Below, in pieces: positions 14,713-24,125 of a stretch of 64,000 bases of DNA. Source of the DNA: Eopsaltria australis (lineage: Eukaryota; Chordata; Aves; Passeriformes; Petroicidae); the NCBI GenBank assembly GCA_034509425.1, contig JAVTVJ010000452.1, positions 1,550,001 through 1,614,000 on the forward strand, read 5' to 3'. Positions within the stretch are counted from its first letter, which is position 1. Every line of letters starts with the position of its first letter. A model generated the notes under the pieces. That model was not told where the DNA came from and did no database searches. It saw only the letters and a list, made by a program, of their open reading frames with translations. Both the position numbers and the translations under genes were made by a program.

Positions 14713-17700
14713 AACAAAATGTAATAGCAATGAGAGTAAAAAAAAATGAAGAAATATTTTTTGTCTGATCCTCAGTTATTTATTTTATGTCTATGTCATT
14801 TATAGCTTATTTCATCTTTCTTCAAATCTTTATACATTTCTAATTTGGTCTTCCAAATAAGTTTTAGACTATGGACTTTCCAACTAGATCATCCCCAGCA
14901 GAAATACAGACATACTATATTCTCAGAGGAATGTTTTACTTCTTGAAAGCTTTTGGTTAGATACTTGAATTAATTCTTCTACTGAGGGAAAGGGCTTCAG
15001 TTTGAGTTCAAAAGCTTTTTTCTCAATTTTACATGTTTTATTGGGCAATGTGCACATGTATTTTTGTAGTAACACTTTTCTGGGCATTGAGAGTTAATAT
15101 TGAGGGGAAACACAAGGCAATATTAGAGAAGCAGCTAGAGACAAATAAATACACAACATTTTTGTCAAGCTTTACAAGTATAGCTGCTGTAGTAGTTGTA
15201 TTTCACACTGAAACAGTTCTATGCCATTCCTGAGTTGCCCAACAAGACCAATGAGGTAACATTTAAGAGCTGGAAATGCTTCTGCTGAGAAACATCATCA
15301 GTGTCTGGTAAAATACTCACCTAATTATACCATTAGTGGTTACCTGTCTTCAGGTCAGAGTTAAGCATTGAAACACAGGAAAATAAAAGGAAAATAAATT
15401 AATACCAATGACATGACTAAGTGGCTTTTAGATATCCTAGGTTATTTTTTTAATACAAGAAAATGCCACTATCATATGAGTAGATTGCAATTGGTGTTTC
15501 TTGATTGAACTACTACCATTCAGTGTTTTGTACTTTACTTACAGTTTAAATAATGAAGGGTTTTATTAAGATGACCTGATCATTGACAAATGAATGTAAT
15601 TTCCAAACCAGAGATGCAGAGCAGAACACTGGCTGAATATTGTGTCACTGTACACTTAATCTTCCTTCCAACAACACTGATAGGGAGTTTGTTGTTTCAG
15701 TTGCACAGAACCTACAGCAAATACTGTTATACACAGGTTTTCTGATCCTCCAGTGTATTAAAAAAGGTCTGCCTTCACTTTATAAACACAAGATAGAATT
15801 GTGTACATTATTTACAGCTGGTAACTATTAAATGAAGTGTGAAACTTCCCTGTGAAACATGCCATGCATCATGTTAACCTTTAATTGGTTACAAGGTCTA
15901 GCTCTCTTAGAGCTTCAGTGCAGTCTTTCAGCTCTGGCCCTCAGGGGAATACTGGGACAGTTTTCAAGACTGCTAACCTCAATCTGACATGGGCTGTATT
16001 TATTTTAACAAGTCACATGGGCCAACACAGGTCTATAGAGCAAAATATTTGGTGGTGATGAGTTGATGTCCACATCACATGTGGATCACCTCAGACTAGC
16101 TCTAGCTTGGTCTGTCAATGATTGCAACGCTTTGGGTGCAGTCCTGGAGTGCAGCTTCAGCTTCTGTTTTTCATTGAGAGGAATCCAGTCCACGAGCCCT
16201 TAGGCTGCTCTGGTGCATTAACCAAAGCACATCATAAGAAGGACAACTGGAAGGTTTACTGTGAAAGTGTGCTCATGATGATGAATTCATGTTGGCGTGA
16301 ACTTCCCCACAAAGTACCATATGGATATGAAAAGTCATCATGTGTGAATCTTGAGCAGGAGCTTGACTATATCTTCATGTAAAGGTCAGCAAAAAACTGA
16401 ACCCTGACTTCTTTTTCCATGGGCTATTAATCAAAATGATCTCTTAATTTTATACCAATTAAGTTTTAGGAAAAAATTGCAGAATTGTTTCTTTATAAAT
16501 ATATAACTTCTTAATAAGTATAATTTTTTGCTAAGTCTTTTTCACTTTTAAATACTTGGCACAGAGTTGATTGACTTCTTAAGACCGTTTTGAATATTTG
16601 TCAGCAACTCACTGTAGGAAGAATTGAGGAAGGACTCATTGATGCTGAAGCATTAGCTACCACCAGAACAGGCACAGTGAGAAACTAGTCATGAACTGGT
16701 GGTGTGTGCTCCCAGACCCTGAGCCTGACCTGTCTGTCTGTACCTTCCCATGCTTCAGTGGTGGATATACCTCACCTTGCTTTGATCATCTGCACTGTAG
16801 ACATTTACATCTGAGCCAGTTGTTTAGACTCTTTTTATAGTTCATGGAGAGAAAAAGACACTTCGGAGGCATGATTTACATGTTCTATTTAGACATCTAT
16901 GGTAATATCAGATGACTCACTGCCTAGAAAGGAGATATTTCTTTCCATTTCCATATTTTTTCTTTAACACACGGAGTCTAGAGGAATGTTTTAAACACAG
17001 GAGTTTACATCTTAGATGTTTGAGGATCTCTCCTGAAGACCTGTGTATTTTGCCCAAGAAAAGTCACAAGAGAACCCAAAAATATATTTATGTGATTCTT
17101 ACAGAACAGTTTCAAGAGGAATTGGCTAATAGTGCATGCTCATGTGCTTATTCTGATGGATCGGGGCACATGAAGTGACACCATAATCTGCCTAACATCA
17201 TTCCTGTGAATTTACATATCCATTCAGAGAATAACTTCAGGCCAAATGCTGGGCTGGATATAGATCTGCTGCCTGTATGGATACTGTATGGAAGCCATGG
17301 TTTTAGAGGAATTTGCAGAGCCTCCTCAAAAATGCGCTGCCTGCTGCATGAGGGTGGGTTTTGCAACATTTAAACTTATGATCATATTTAAGCAAAGTAT
17401 TTTTTTGCTTCAGGTGAGTCTTCAGTCATGATTTCCATGATTCCTAGAGCAGCAATTCTGTTGCTTCTGCAACAAGCCATGAAAAGAAATGTTTGGCTGT
17501 GCAATATAACGCCTTGAAGTCTAGACAATGGATTAATGGTTTGTTTTCTGGTTGTCTAACAGGCCCATTTAAAAGTAGAATCGAAGTTTACTTTATATCA
17601 AGCCTTGAGTATGTTTTTTTAATCTAGGAAGTACACAGAGATTTTGCACACTTAGTTTAGAAGACAGTCTTCTGCCAAATTCTGCTATCCACAGAAATGA

Positions 17701-20700
17701 TGGGAATACCAGAGTTGAAGATTAGCTGTTTCCATGCATTGCTAACTGAGAGGATTTTGCCAAAATCTGACAAGGTGGCTGGAACAAGGCAGAGCCTGAT
17801 CAACCTCACTTGCCTTTTGGCAAATGGCACTGTATGCAAATAACTTATTTGGAAGGGTATATAAACACATTTTTTTTACAGCTATGTAAAATATCCATCT
17901 GCTGTCGTTTAAGAGGAAAGGTTATGGCTCACATGTTGAAAAGGTAATGTGGCTTGGCTTTCTGATTTATAAACCGTTTTTGTACCTCACCTCAAAGATA
18001 TCAGCATTTCAAAGGCTGGTGAAGTAATCACTATATATAGCTTTCTATCAGGTTTTGTAAAGTGGCTTAGAGTGAAAGGCGCTCTTAAACATTATTTCAT
18101 TTTTCCTTTACTGAAGGACAAAATGAAAGACTAGGGGTTTAGAAGCAGCTGAACTTAGTACCTCTATAGACACTTTGTCAATATAAAACTGTACAGTCAT
18201 TATACTAGAGGACATGCGAGTGGAGACTGTCCCCATTTTAACAGTATAAGAATGGATAACTCTCTTTGGGGGTGTTGTAATTTTTAGTTAATTAGCATCA
18301 AGTCTCTTCTTTTTAGCAAATAACATTCACTAAAAATGTTCATAGCCCTCTCTGTTGAATTCAGTGTTCTGACTGGTGTGGGAGAGTATTTTGCAGGCTC
18401 ATCATCCACTTGTATTTTGGAAACACTGTATTTGATTCATAAATATACTATATCCTTCACTTAAATGTGGTATGTGTCCACTATTTTTGACTTCCAGTTG
18501 TGTCTCCTTCACATTTCAATTACATTGAGAGGCAAATTCTTATACAGTGCATTAAGAAAATCTGTCAAGTTTTATGACATGTTCAGGACAGTTGTGTCAC
18601 TGTCATCCTCTAGCTCTGTGCAGAAAAAGGAGATGTAAGAGAATGTGACACAAGGCTTTGATCAGCATATAAGTGAGGGCCAAGAGCCCTACTCTGCTCC
18701 CATGGCTTTGGTGGCCAATGGTCAAGACAACTCTGACACGATGCAATGGTGTGAATCTGGGTGAGGCTGCTGAGACTACTTTCTGAGAAAGCTGTAACAA
18801 ATCTCCTTTGGACTCCCCAGAGCTTTATTAAGCTCTGATATTCCTTCTTTGCCCTTCCCAGAGCTGTTGCAGCCATGCTTGTGCCTTGCCATGTACCCCT
18901 CTAATGAAGATTCTGATCTTCCAGCTTGATTTCCTGGCTTGACCTCAGACTTGCCTCGGCACTGTGACATGTCCAGCAATCTCTGGGATGTGCTGACTTT
19001 GGTTGCTGCCATCAGACCTGCTCTGCTCCACAGTTTGGCTGAGGTGGGACTTAGTCTCCTGCTGTTTCAAGACTTTCAAAAACCCATTTATCGAACAGTG
19101 TTTGTGTACTGCTCCTTCCAGCAGTGTAATGGTTTCCAGCTGGTAAAATCTTCTAGCATGCTGGAGTTTTTTAGATTTGGAAATTAGAAACTGAAAATAT
19201 TCTGATTCTGAAAATACCTTCCCTGGAAACCAGGCTACCTTTCCAACATGATGGCTTTCTTTTTATAGTTTAAGCTTTTACATCTCCTGTTCACTGCTGA
19301 AACATTTATTTGAAATAAACCACAGTTGGGGCCTTCTAAAGGTATATTCTATTTTACAGATGGTTGCACACTTCCTTTGGCCTCCAGATAATGCTTTCTG
19401 TCATAGTTACAGCTATGAAATGCCTTTTCTCCACCTTTTCTTTTTTCTCCACACAATAAAATTGTAAAAAAAAACCTAGTCTTAAAGAAGTGCACACAAA
19501 GCACCCGAGTTTCAAATTCTTTTTTTTTTAATGATTATGTTTCTTGAAAAATTCAAACACTCTTATTCTGTAACACCTTCTAACTCAGAACCCAGTAGTA
19601 TCCACTATTTGCTTTAATGGAAGTCAATTACTTTGTGGTTCTGTGTTTTTTAATGGCTATTAATCAGTGGGCTTCTGCTGAACAGTGATTATTCAAGAGG
19701 TTTTATTGCCTTTGTGGGTTTAATTCCCATGTTTGAATAACTCAGAAAGTCACATTCCTCATCTGAGTAGCAACAAAAACTTCATCCAGAACTCAGAGTG
19801 TCTTACTTCACACCATTTTGAAGTTCAAAAAAAATCAGCTTCATTTGAATGTCATTGAGAACTGAAGTTCAACATCTTCTGTGTAAAAGAAATAGAGGCA
19901 CAGAGATTGACTGATGCATTTGGTTTTGCTTGGTTTTAGAGATGTTTACAATCAGCATTTATTCCAGGCAGTAGTTAAACCTGCAGCCTCTCAGGCCATG
20001 CCTCTATGATCTATTTCAGCATGACCACGCCAGTCATGTAACGTGTCAGACGCTGCCTGTGATGGTCAGGAGTTTGCACCTAAAAAAAGGTGATTTAAGA
20101 GCTCCTTTATGACAGCTTGGACTCCAGAACTGGATTTCTCGCCTACCAAGTTATTTGTGCTCTCAAAATTGTGCTATAGCAAAAGATGTGGCTAGAAGAA
20201 ATATGGGGAGGCATCACATTACATTCAGGTTGGTGGGCAAGCTGGAAGCACATTGGTAGTTTCTGTATCCTAATCATTTGAGCTTAGCCTGCTTCTTCAC
20301 CTGCAAGATTCATACAAGAGTTCAGGCATCACCTGTGCCCTTAGGACATCACTTGGTTTTGCTTTGCTGAACTTTCTGTTAAGCTGATGGGGAGGCAGAG
20401 TATAAATGCATTTGGAAATTGATCTATCCAACACTGATGATAGGTCATTTATGGCTTATTTTCCTGGTGGGACTAAAGGAGAATATCCACTTTTAAATGG
20501 AATTCTGCTTATGGTTGAACATCAGGACATAGAGTCAGCTATATGACTATATTCCAGATTTCTGAGATAGATCATTGAAGCAACATCTCCTCCATCTTCT
20601 GTCATGGAAGGTTTTGAGAAAAAGCAAATGCAAACATGAGATAATATATCCTGCCTAAGACGTGGCTGGTTTCCCAGTGCCATTTTGCAATTGTAGAAGA

Positions 20701-21120
20701 CCTTTTTCATAAGAGAAGTTACAGGCTTGAACGACTCATTGAGCATTGTCTGAGTCCCGTGGTTTGCCTGGGGCAGGCCTTTAACATAAAACACAAGCAG
20801 TAACACTCAACAAAGATGATCATGGAAGCACTGGTTGGAAGTATTTGAGCATTCTTGGAATTCCTCCTTCTGCAATGATGTTCTAAGTGAGACAGCTCTG
20901 GGCAGAGCTAAGCAAAATGTTGTTCCTTTTGAGGAAAGTAGTTCAGACTAAATGGGAAGACGGAGAAGATGTGGTTGGTGTCAGGAGCCCGTGGGGTTTG
21001 GAGCCCCGAGCTGGTGCCGAGCCCGGCCGAGCCGTGCGGGGCCGGCGCCGCGGGTGCAGTTGCGGGCAGCGGCCTCGAGGTGGCGCCCTCGCGCCGAGGC
21101 TGCGGCGGGCGCTCCCGGGC

Positions 21121-21131
21121 GGGCGGGGCGG
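21121..21131 (+). promoter_or_regulatory. Tandem GC box (Sp1/KLF-type)
   Basis: GGGCGGGGCGG gives two overlapping GGGCGG cores within a wider G-rich run at 21117-21131 in CpG island 1. This is a common Sp1/KLF motif of TATA-less promoters. The match is direct; use is inferred. Confidence 0.5.
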
Positions 21132-21700
21132 CCCTGCCGGGGCTGCGCTGGGGGCATCCCTGGGCAGGGGTCGTGTGGTGGGCAGAGCCTTTAGGAGCGG
21201 AGCAAACTTCCAGAGCCTTCCGGCGAGATGCTCCCGGCTGTGCCCCTTACCCTCCGGGTTGGCCCTGGCTCCGCGCTGCCGAAACCTCCCTGGCGCCGGG
21301 CGATAAATGGGAACTCGGGCATCCGAGCTGCGAGCGGAACCCGGGGACGGGACACAGAGCGTCGGGAATGTTATCCTGTGTCATCGGTCCTACGGCGGGG
21401 AACACGACTCCGCCGCTCGCGGAAGGCGGGATGGGGATGGAGGCCCCGCACTCCGGGGCAGACCGTATTAAACAGAGCCGGCCCCCGCCGCTGACCCCTC
21501 TTTGTGCCCCTCCTTGCTCCCGCTGCCCCACGGCCACAGCTCAGCCTTTCCCGGCTTCCTCGGCTCGGCAATCCCGCGGCCGCGTTTGCCGGCCCCGCGC
21601 CCCGGGCGGAGCGGCTGTGCCGGAGGAGGGCGGTGCCGAGCGCGGGCGGGCGGGCCCGGAGCTGCAGCCCGCGACCAGCTGGGGATTCACGTGGAGCCGC

Positions 21701-21723
21701 GCCGTGCCGTGCCGTGCCGTGCC
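21701..21723 (+). repeat. GTGCC pentanucleotide repeat, copy A
   Basis: Four and a half uninterrupted units of GCCGT lie in the probable first exon of GRM8. Decayed units follow (CCTTGTCCTGTCG). A second, similar tract is about 95 nt downstream. Confidence 0.9.
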
Positions 21724-21749
21724 TTGTCCTGTCGCGGAGCTCCGCCGCC

Positions 21750-21770
21750 TTCAGCACCGAGAACAGCTAC
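21750..21770 (+). promoter_or_regulatory. RE1/NRSE-like REST binding site
   Basis: The left half TTCAGCACC is an exact match to the RE1 consensus. After the canonical spacing comes GAACAGC, one change from the right half GGACAGC. By my alignment 16 of 21 positions match, with both half-sites kept. RE1 elements recruit REST (NRSF), which silences neuronal genes in non-neuronal cells. Its place in the CpG island and probable first exon of a neuronal receptor gene supports function, which is inferred and not shown. Confidence 0.65.
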
Positions 21771-21796
21771 TTAGTGTGGCTACGCGCCCTCCCCAC

Positions 21797-21819
21797 TGTG
21801 CCGTGCCGTGCCGTGCCCC
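21797..21819 (+). repeat. GTGCC pentanucleotide repeat, copy B
   Basis: A second short run of the same pentanucleotide, with more loose copies at 21836-21850, just upstream of the candidate donor at 21866. Together with copy A it suggests repeated slippage in this GC-rich leader. Confidence 0.85.
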
Positions 21820-21940
21820 GCCGCGCTGAGCGGTTCCGTGCCGTGCCCGTCCCGCCAGGGCCGCGGTAAGCGCAGGCAGCACCGTGCCGCTCCGGGAGCT
21901 CCGAGCCGCGGGCTCCTGACGCGGACCGCTCCGCCGGCGC

Positions 21941-21969
21941 GGGGGCCGGGCCGGGGGTGGGAGCTGGGG
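21941..21969 (+). other. Canonical G-quadruplex motif
   Basis: Five G-runs of at least three (GGGGG, GGG, GGGGG, GGG, GGGG), separated by loops of 2, 2, 1 and 4 nt, meet the standard four-run G-quadruplex pattern. On the predicted structure the motif is on the non-template strand of the first leader intron, 76 nt past the candidate donor. Confidence 0.7.
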
Positions 21970-22136
21970 ATGTTTTTTTGCTTGGCTGTGAACGGCTCGG
22001 CAGGGTCGGTGCGTGTGTCTGCCGCTGCGACTGAGCGGCGAGGCGACGGAGGGTTGGTATAGTCACGGGGGCTGAACCAGTGACCCCAAAAAGTTACCTT
22101 TTGGGTTGTTTTGTTTTTGTTCTTGTTTTTTTTTAG

Positions 22137-22376
22137 GCAAAGGGAGGAGAAGTGAGGAAGCAGTCAGTGGAGCTTGGCTGTTCGCGAGTGTTAAACAGCA
22201 CGACTGAAACCGCTCTCCTGGATACCTGTCCCAGGCTGAGCTCTCGCATATTAAACTGACGCTGCTGGGGGAAGCTGTCTGAGACGAGAAATTACCTCAT
22301 GCTATTTCCGATCGACACCGAGTATAATTCCAGGGACCTCCACAGTAACATGGATATGCAACTCTTTTCGATCAAG
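22137..22376 (+). other. GRM8: Candidate non-coding 5' exon of GRM8
   Basis: A 240-nt stretch is bounded by a strong acceptor (T-rich run at 22108-22134 ending in TAG at 22134-22136) and a fair donor (AAG/GTATTT, GT at 22377-22378). It lies just downstream of the first CpG island, about 7 kb upstream of the coding exon. It has moderate GC content and contains an open frame from the ATG at 22299, with an in-frame ATG at 22350 in strong context (AAC ATG G). The boundaries are seen; that this is a transcribed GRM8 leader exon is inference. Continuation of a longer unspliced first exon past 22376 is also possible. Confidence 0.4.
22299..22376 (+). other. Possible spliced upstream ORF, first part
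   Basis: The ATG at 22299 opens 26 codons that reach the candidate donor at 22376 exactly on a codon boundary. If spliced to the acceptor at 29176, translation continues for 14 codons and stops at TGA 29219-29221, giving a 40-residue upstream ORF that ends 295 nt before the GRM8 start. The first ATG has weak context (C at -3), but the in-frame ATG at 22350 has A at -3 and G at +4 and would give 23 residues. It depends wholly on the predicted splice being used. If it is not, the frame runs on to 22589. Confidence 0.3.
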
Positions 22377-22639
22377 GTATTTGTGTATCTGTGTGTGTCG
22401 TCTTTAGTTTTTATTTTAAGCAGAGAGGAGAAGGCAAATAATGAGCGTTTTGCATCAGTTAAGATTTTTGTGCTGGGAATCCCGGGCAATCCTCTCCTCC
22501 TGCTTCGTGGCGCCGGGAGCTTTTATTTTTTTGCGTTAATTATTTATCATTTTTATTGTCGATATCCTCTCCCAATCAGATCTAACTAAAGAGATCCTGG
22601 ACACAGTGCCGTCACAGCAGCGAGCAAAAAGGGAGAATC

Positions 22640-23060
22640 TCGGAGCTCCCGAGCAGTGAGGTCTCCCCCTGGCCGCCTTAGCCGGGTCTTCTCCCACCCA
22701 CAGGGGGAGGGGGGCACAGGGGTTCCCCCGCGCTCCCCGCCACCTTGTTCACGTTTCGCTGGCCAGGAGGGAAGAGGGGGCTGCCGCCGCTCCGGGGCAC
22801 GGGCCAGCCCTGCCCGCCGCCGCTTAGTTCTCCGGGGCCAGGGTCGGGCGAGGTGCCGACCGCCCGCCCCAACTTTGCCGGGTGGGCTCAGCTTCCTTGG
22901 TTACGCTGGGGAGACCCCCGCATCCTTGGGGAGGGAAGGGGCAGGAGGATCCTCGCCGAGCTCCAGGGACTGCTTCCCCCGAGGAAGAAGGCGAGAGGCT
23001 GCACCGGCACGAGGCAAGGGCTTAACTGTCCTCAGTGTGGAGCAGCATCCTCAGCGCTGG
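22640..23060. promoter_or_regulatory. CpG-rich block 2
   Basis: A second GC-rich, CpG-rich segment of about 400 bp is separated from island 1 by a less GC-rich stretch (22080-22640) that holds the candidate non-coding exon. It contains G-rich runs at about 22701-22724 (GGGGGAGGGGGG followed by CACAGGGG). It could be a shoulder of the same promoter region or part of the first leader intron. No gene is recognisable in it. Confidence 0.65.
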
Positions 23061-23112
23061 CATGTGCTGGTTGCAGGAATGCGAAGTGTTGGCAGGTGAA
23101 TGTATGACACGG

Positions 23113-23185
23113 TTAAAAAACCCAAACCAAACAAACCAACCAACAGCGACAGCAACAAAACACAGAGAAACAAGAAAACCAAAAG
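23113..23185 (+). repeat. A/C-rich low-complexity stretch
   Basis: Run of A-rich CAAAC/CCAAC-type units (for example AAACCAAACAAACCAACC) with almost no T, lying between CpG blocks 2 and 3. It is simple low-complexity sequence. Confidence 0.6.
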
Positions 23186-23844
23186 CTACCGTCCCACACA
23201 ACTCAAGTAATAAAAATCAATCAATGACCCAAAGTGCGTGGAAATCCGGCGTTGGCGTTTTGAAGTTTACAAGCTTCTGACCTTTGGGACCAGGGATTCA
23301 TTAAAAGAGACTTAGGTTTGCATCGAGGGGGGAGCAGAAGCGCATTAAAGCTGACCAGTTGATGCAAGGAGAGGAAGGAATCACCGGCGGCTGGAAATAA
23401 AAGGCGCCGCTTGTTTTTGCATCGCCGCTGACGGAGGTGCAGCGCTCCCGGCCAGGGACCAGGGCTCGGAGGGGACCGGCGGAGCCCTGTCTCCAGCCGG
23501 GAGATCCGCATGTGCCCTCCGTCCCCTGCCCACGGGTCGCCTCGGCTGCAAGGCCGCGGCGGAAGGTAGCTCAAACCCGTCCTAGGGCCGCTCGCTGGAA
23601 GGAGCGAGGCTGCGAGGAGAACCGCGACGAGGCTGTGCCGGAATCCCTCCACAGCACACACCAGCTGGGGTACGGATGAGCCTGGGAAGAGATAAAAAAT
23701 AATAAATCTCTTGGCTAAGTAAAGTGGAGAACAATAGGGGGCTCCCTCCAAGGGAGAAGCGCGGCGGTGATGGGCGATGGTCGCGGAGTTGCGCGGGGAG
23801 AGCCGGCTCGCCCAGCCCGGGGGCGCTCCCCGGGCCCCTCCGCT

Positions 23845-23854
23845 GGGCGGGGCC
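23845..23854 (+). promoter_or_regulatory. GC box in CpG island 3
   Basis: GGGCGGGGCC matches the Sp1/KLF GC-box consensus and sits inside the third CpG block. It is compatible with alternative promoter activity, but such motifs are frequent in GC-rich DNA. Confidence 0.35.
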
Positions 23855-24020
23855 GGCGTGGCTGCGGTAGCCCTTCCTCGGGCCGGGAAAGGTGCCGAGC
23901 ACGCGATGAGCCGGGAACGCACGGAGGAGCCGCGCAGAAAGCCGGTGCGTGGCCGGCTGTTTGCTCCCGGCGGTGTGCGCCGGAGGCAGGCGGAGAGGGG
24001 CGGAGGGGCAGAGAGCGGCG

Positions 24021-24125
24021 TGCGGTGCGGAGTGCTGGCCGGGGTGCGGTGCGGAGTGCTGGCCGGGGTGCGGTGCGGAGTGCTGGCCGGGGTGCCCGCG
24101 GTGCGGTGCGGAGTGCTGCGCGGGG
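24021..24125 (+). repeat. GC-rich 24-nt minisatellite
   Basis: Three exact 24-nt units at 24021-24044, 24045-24068 and 24069-24092 (each starting TGCGGTGCGGAGTGCTGG). After a 9-nt insert a fourth copy follows at 24102-24125 with a small change near its end. Looser GGTGCGG/GGAGTGCT pieces continue to about 24280. The array explains the repeated residues in the long chance ORFs on both strands. Confidence 0.95.

Larger units (their letters stand above)
7331..20959. other. Upstream intergenic region, no gene seen
   Basis: About 13.6 kb of AT-rich sequence between the old LINE fragments and CpG island 1. It holds a T23 run (12777-12799) and an A/C-rich stretch (14671-14712). Short open frames on both strands have no recognisable domains. 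It may contain distal regulatory DNA for GRM8, but none can be identified from sequence alone. Confidence 0.6.
21700..21865 (+). other. GRM8: Candidate GRM8 first exon (3' end only)
   Basis: A good donor-like site, CGCG/GTAAGC with GT at 21866-21867, lies inside the GC-rich core of the first CpG island. It is followed 271 nt later by the strong acceptor at 22136. This supports a small first exon ending at 21865. The transcription start cannot be read from sequence: no convincing TATA box was seen, as is common for CpG-island promoters, and the start given here is nominal, at the GTGCC repeat. The segment includes the RE1-like element, so that element would lie in or very near exon 1. Confidence 0.35.
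20960..22075. promoter_or_regulatory. GRM8: CpG island 1, probable GRM8 promoter
   Basis: GC content rises sharply at about 20960 from AT-rich flanking sequence, with very many CpG dinucleotides up to about 22075. The block holds a GC box, an E-box (CACGTG, 21688-21693), GTGCC pentanucleotide repeats, an RE1-like site and a G-quadruplex motif. It is upstream of, and on the same strand as, the GRM8 coding exon, and no other gene start is recognisable nearby. The island is plain from the sequence; its assignment to GRM8 is inferred from position. Long open frames in this block, such as 20969-21829, are what stop-poor GC-rich DNA gives by chance. Confidence 0.85.

Noticed and set aside
20969..21829. 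286-codon open frame on the + strand in CpG island 1.
   Set aside because: It lies wholly in the GC-rich island and has overlapping open frames in other phases. No recognisable protein was seen, and it covers the promoter elements and pentanucleotide repeats.
22299..22589. Unspliced 96-codon hydrophobic frame continuing past the candidate donor.
   Set aside because: It resembles no known protein, and its hydrophobic tail lies in the AT-rich part of the probable intron. The spliced upstream-ORF reading is simpler.
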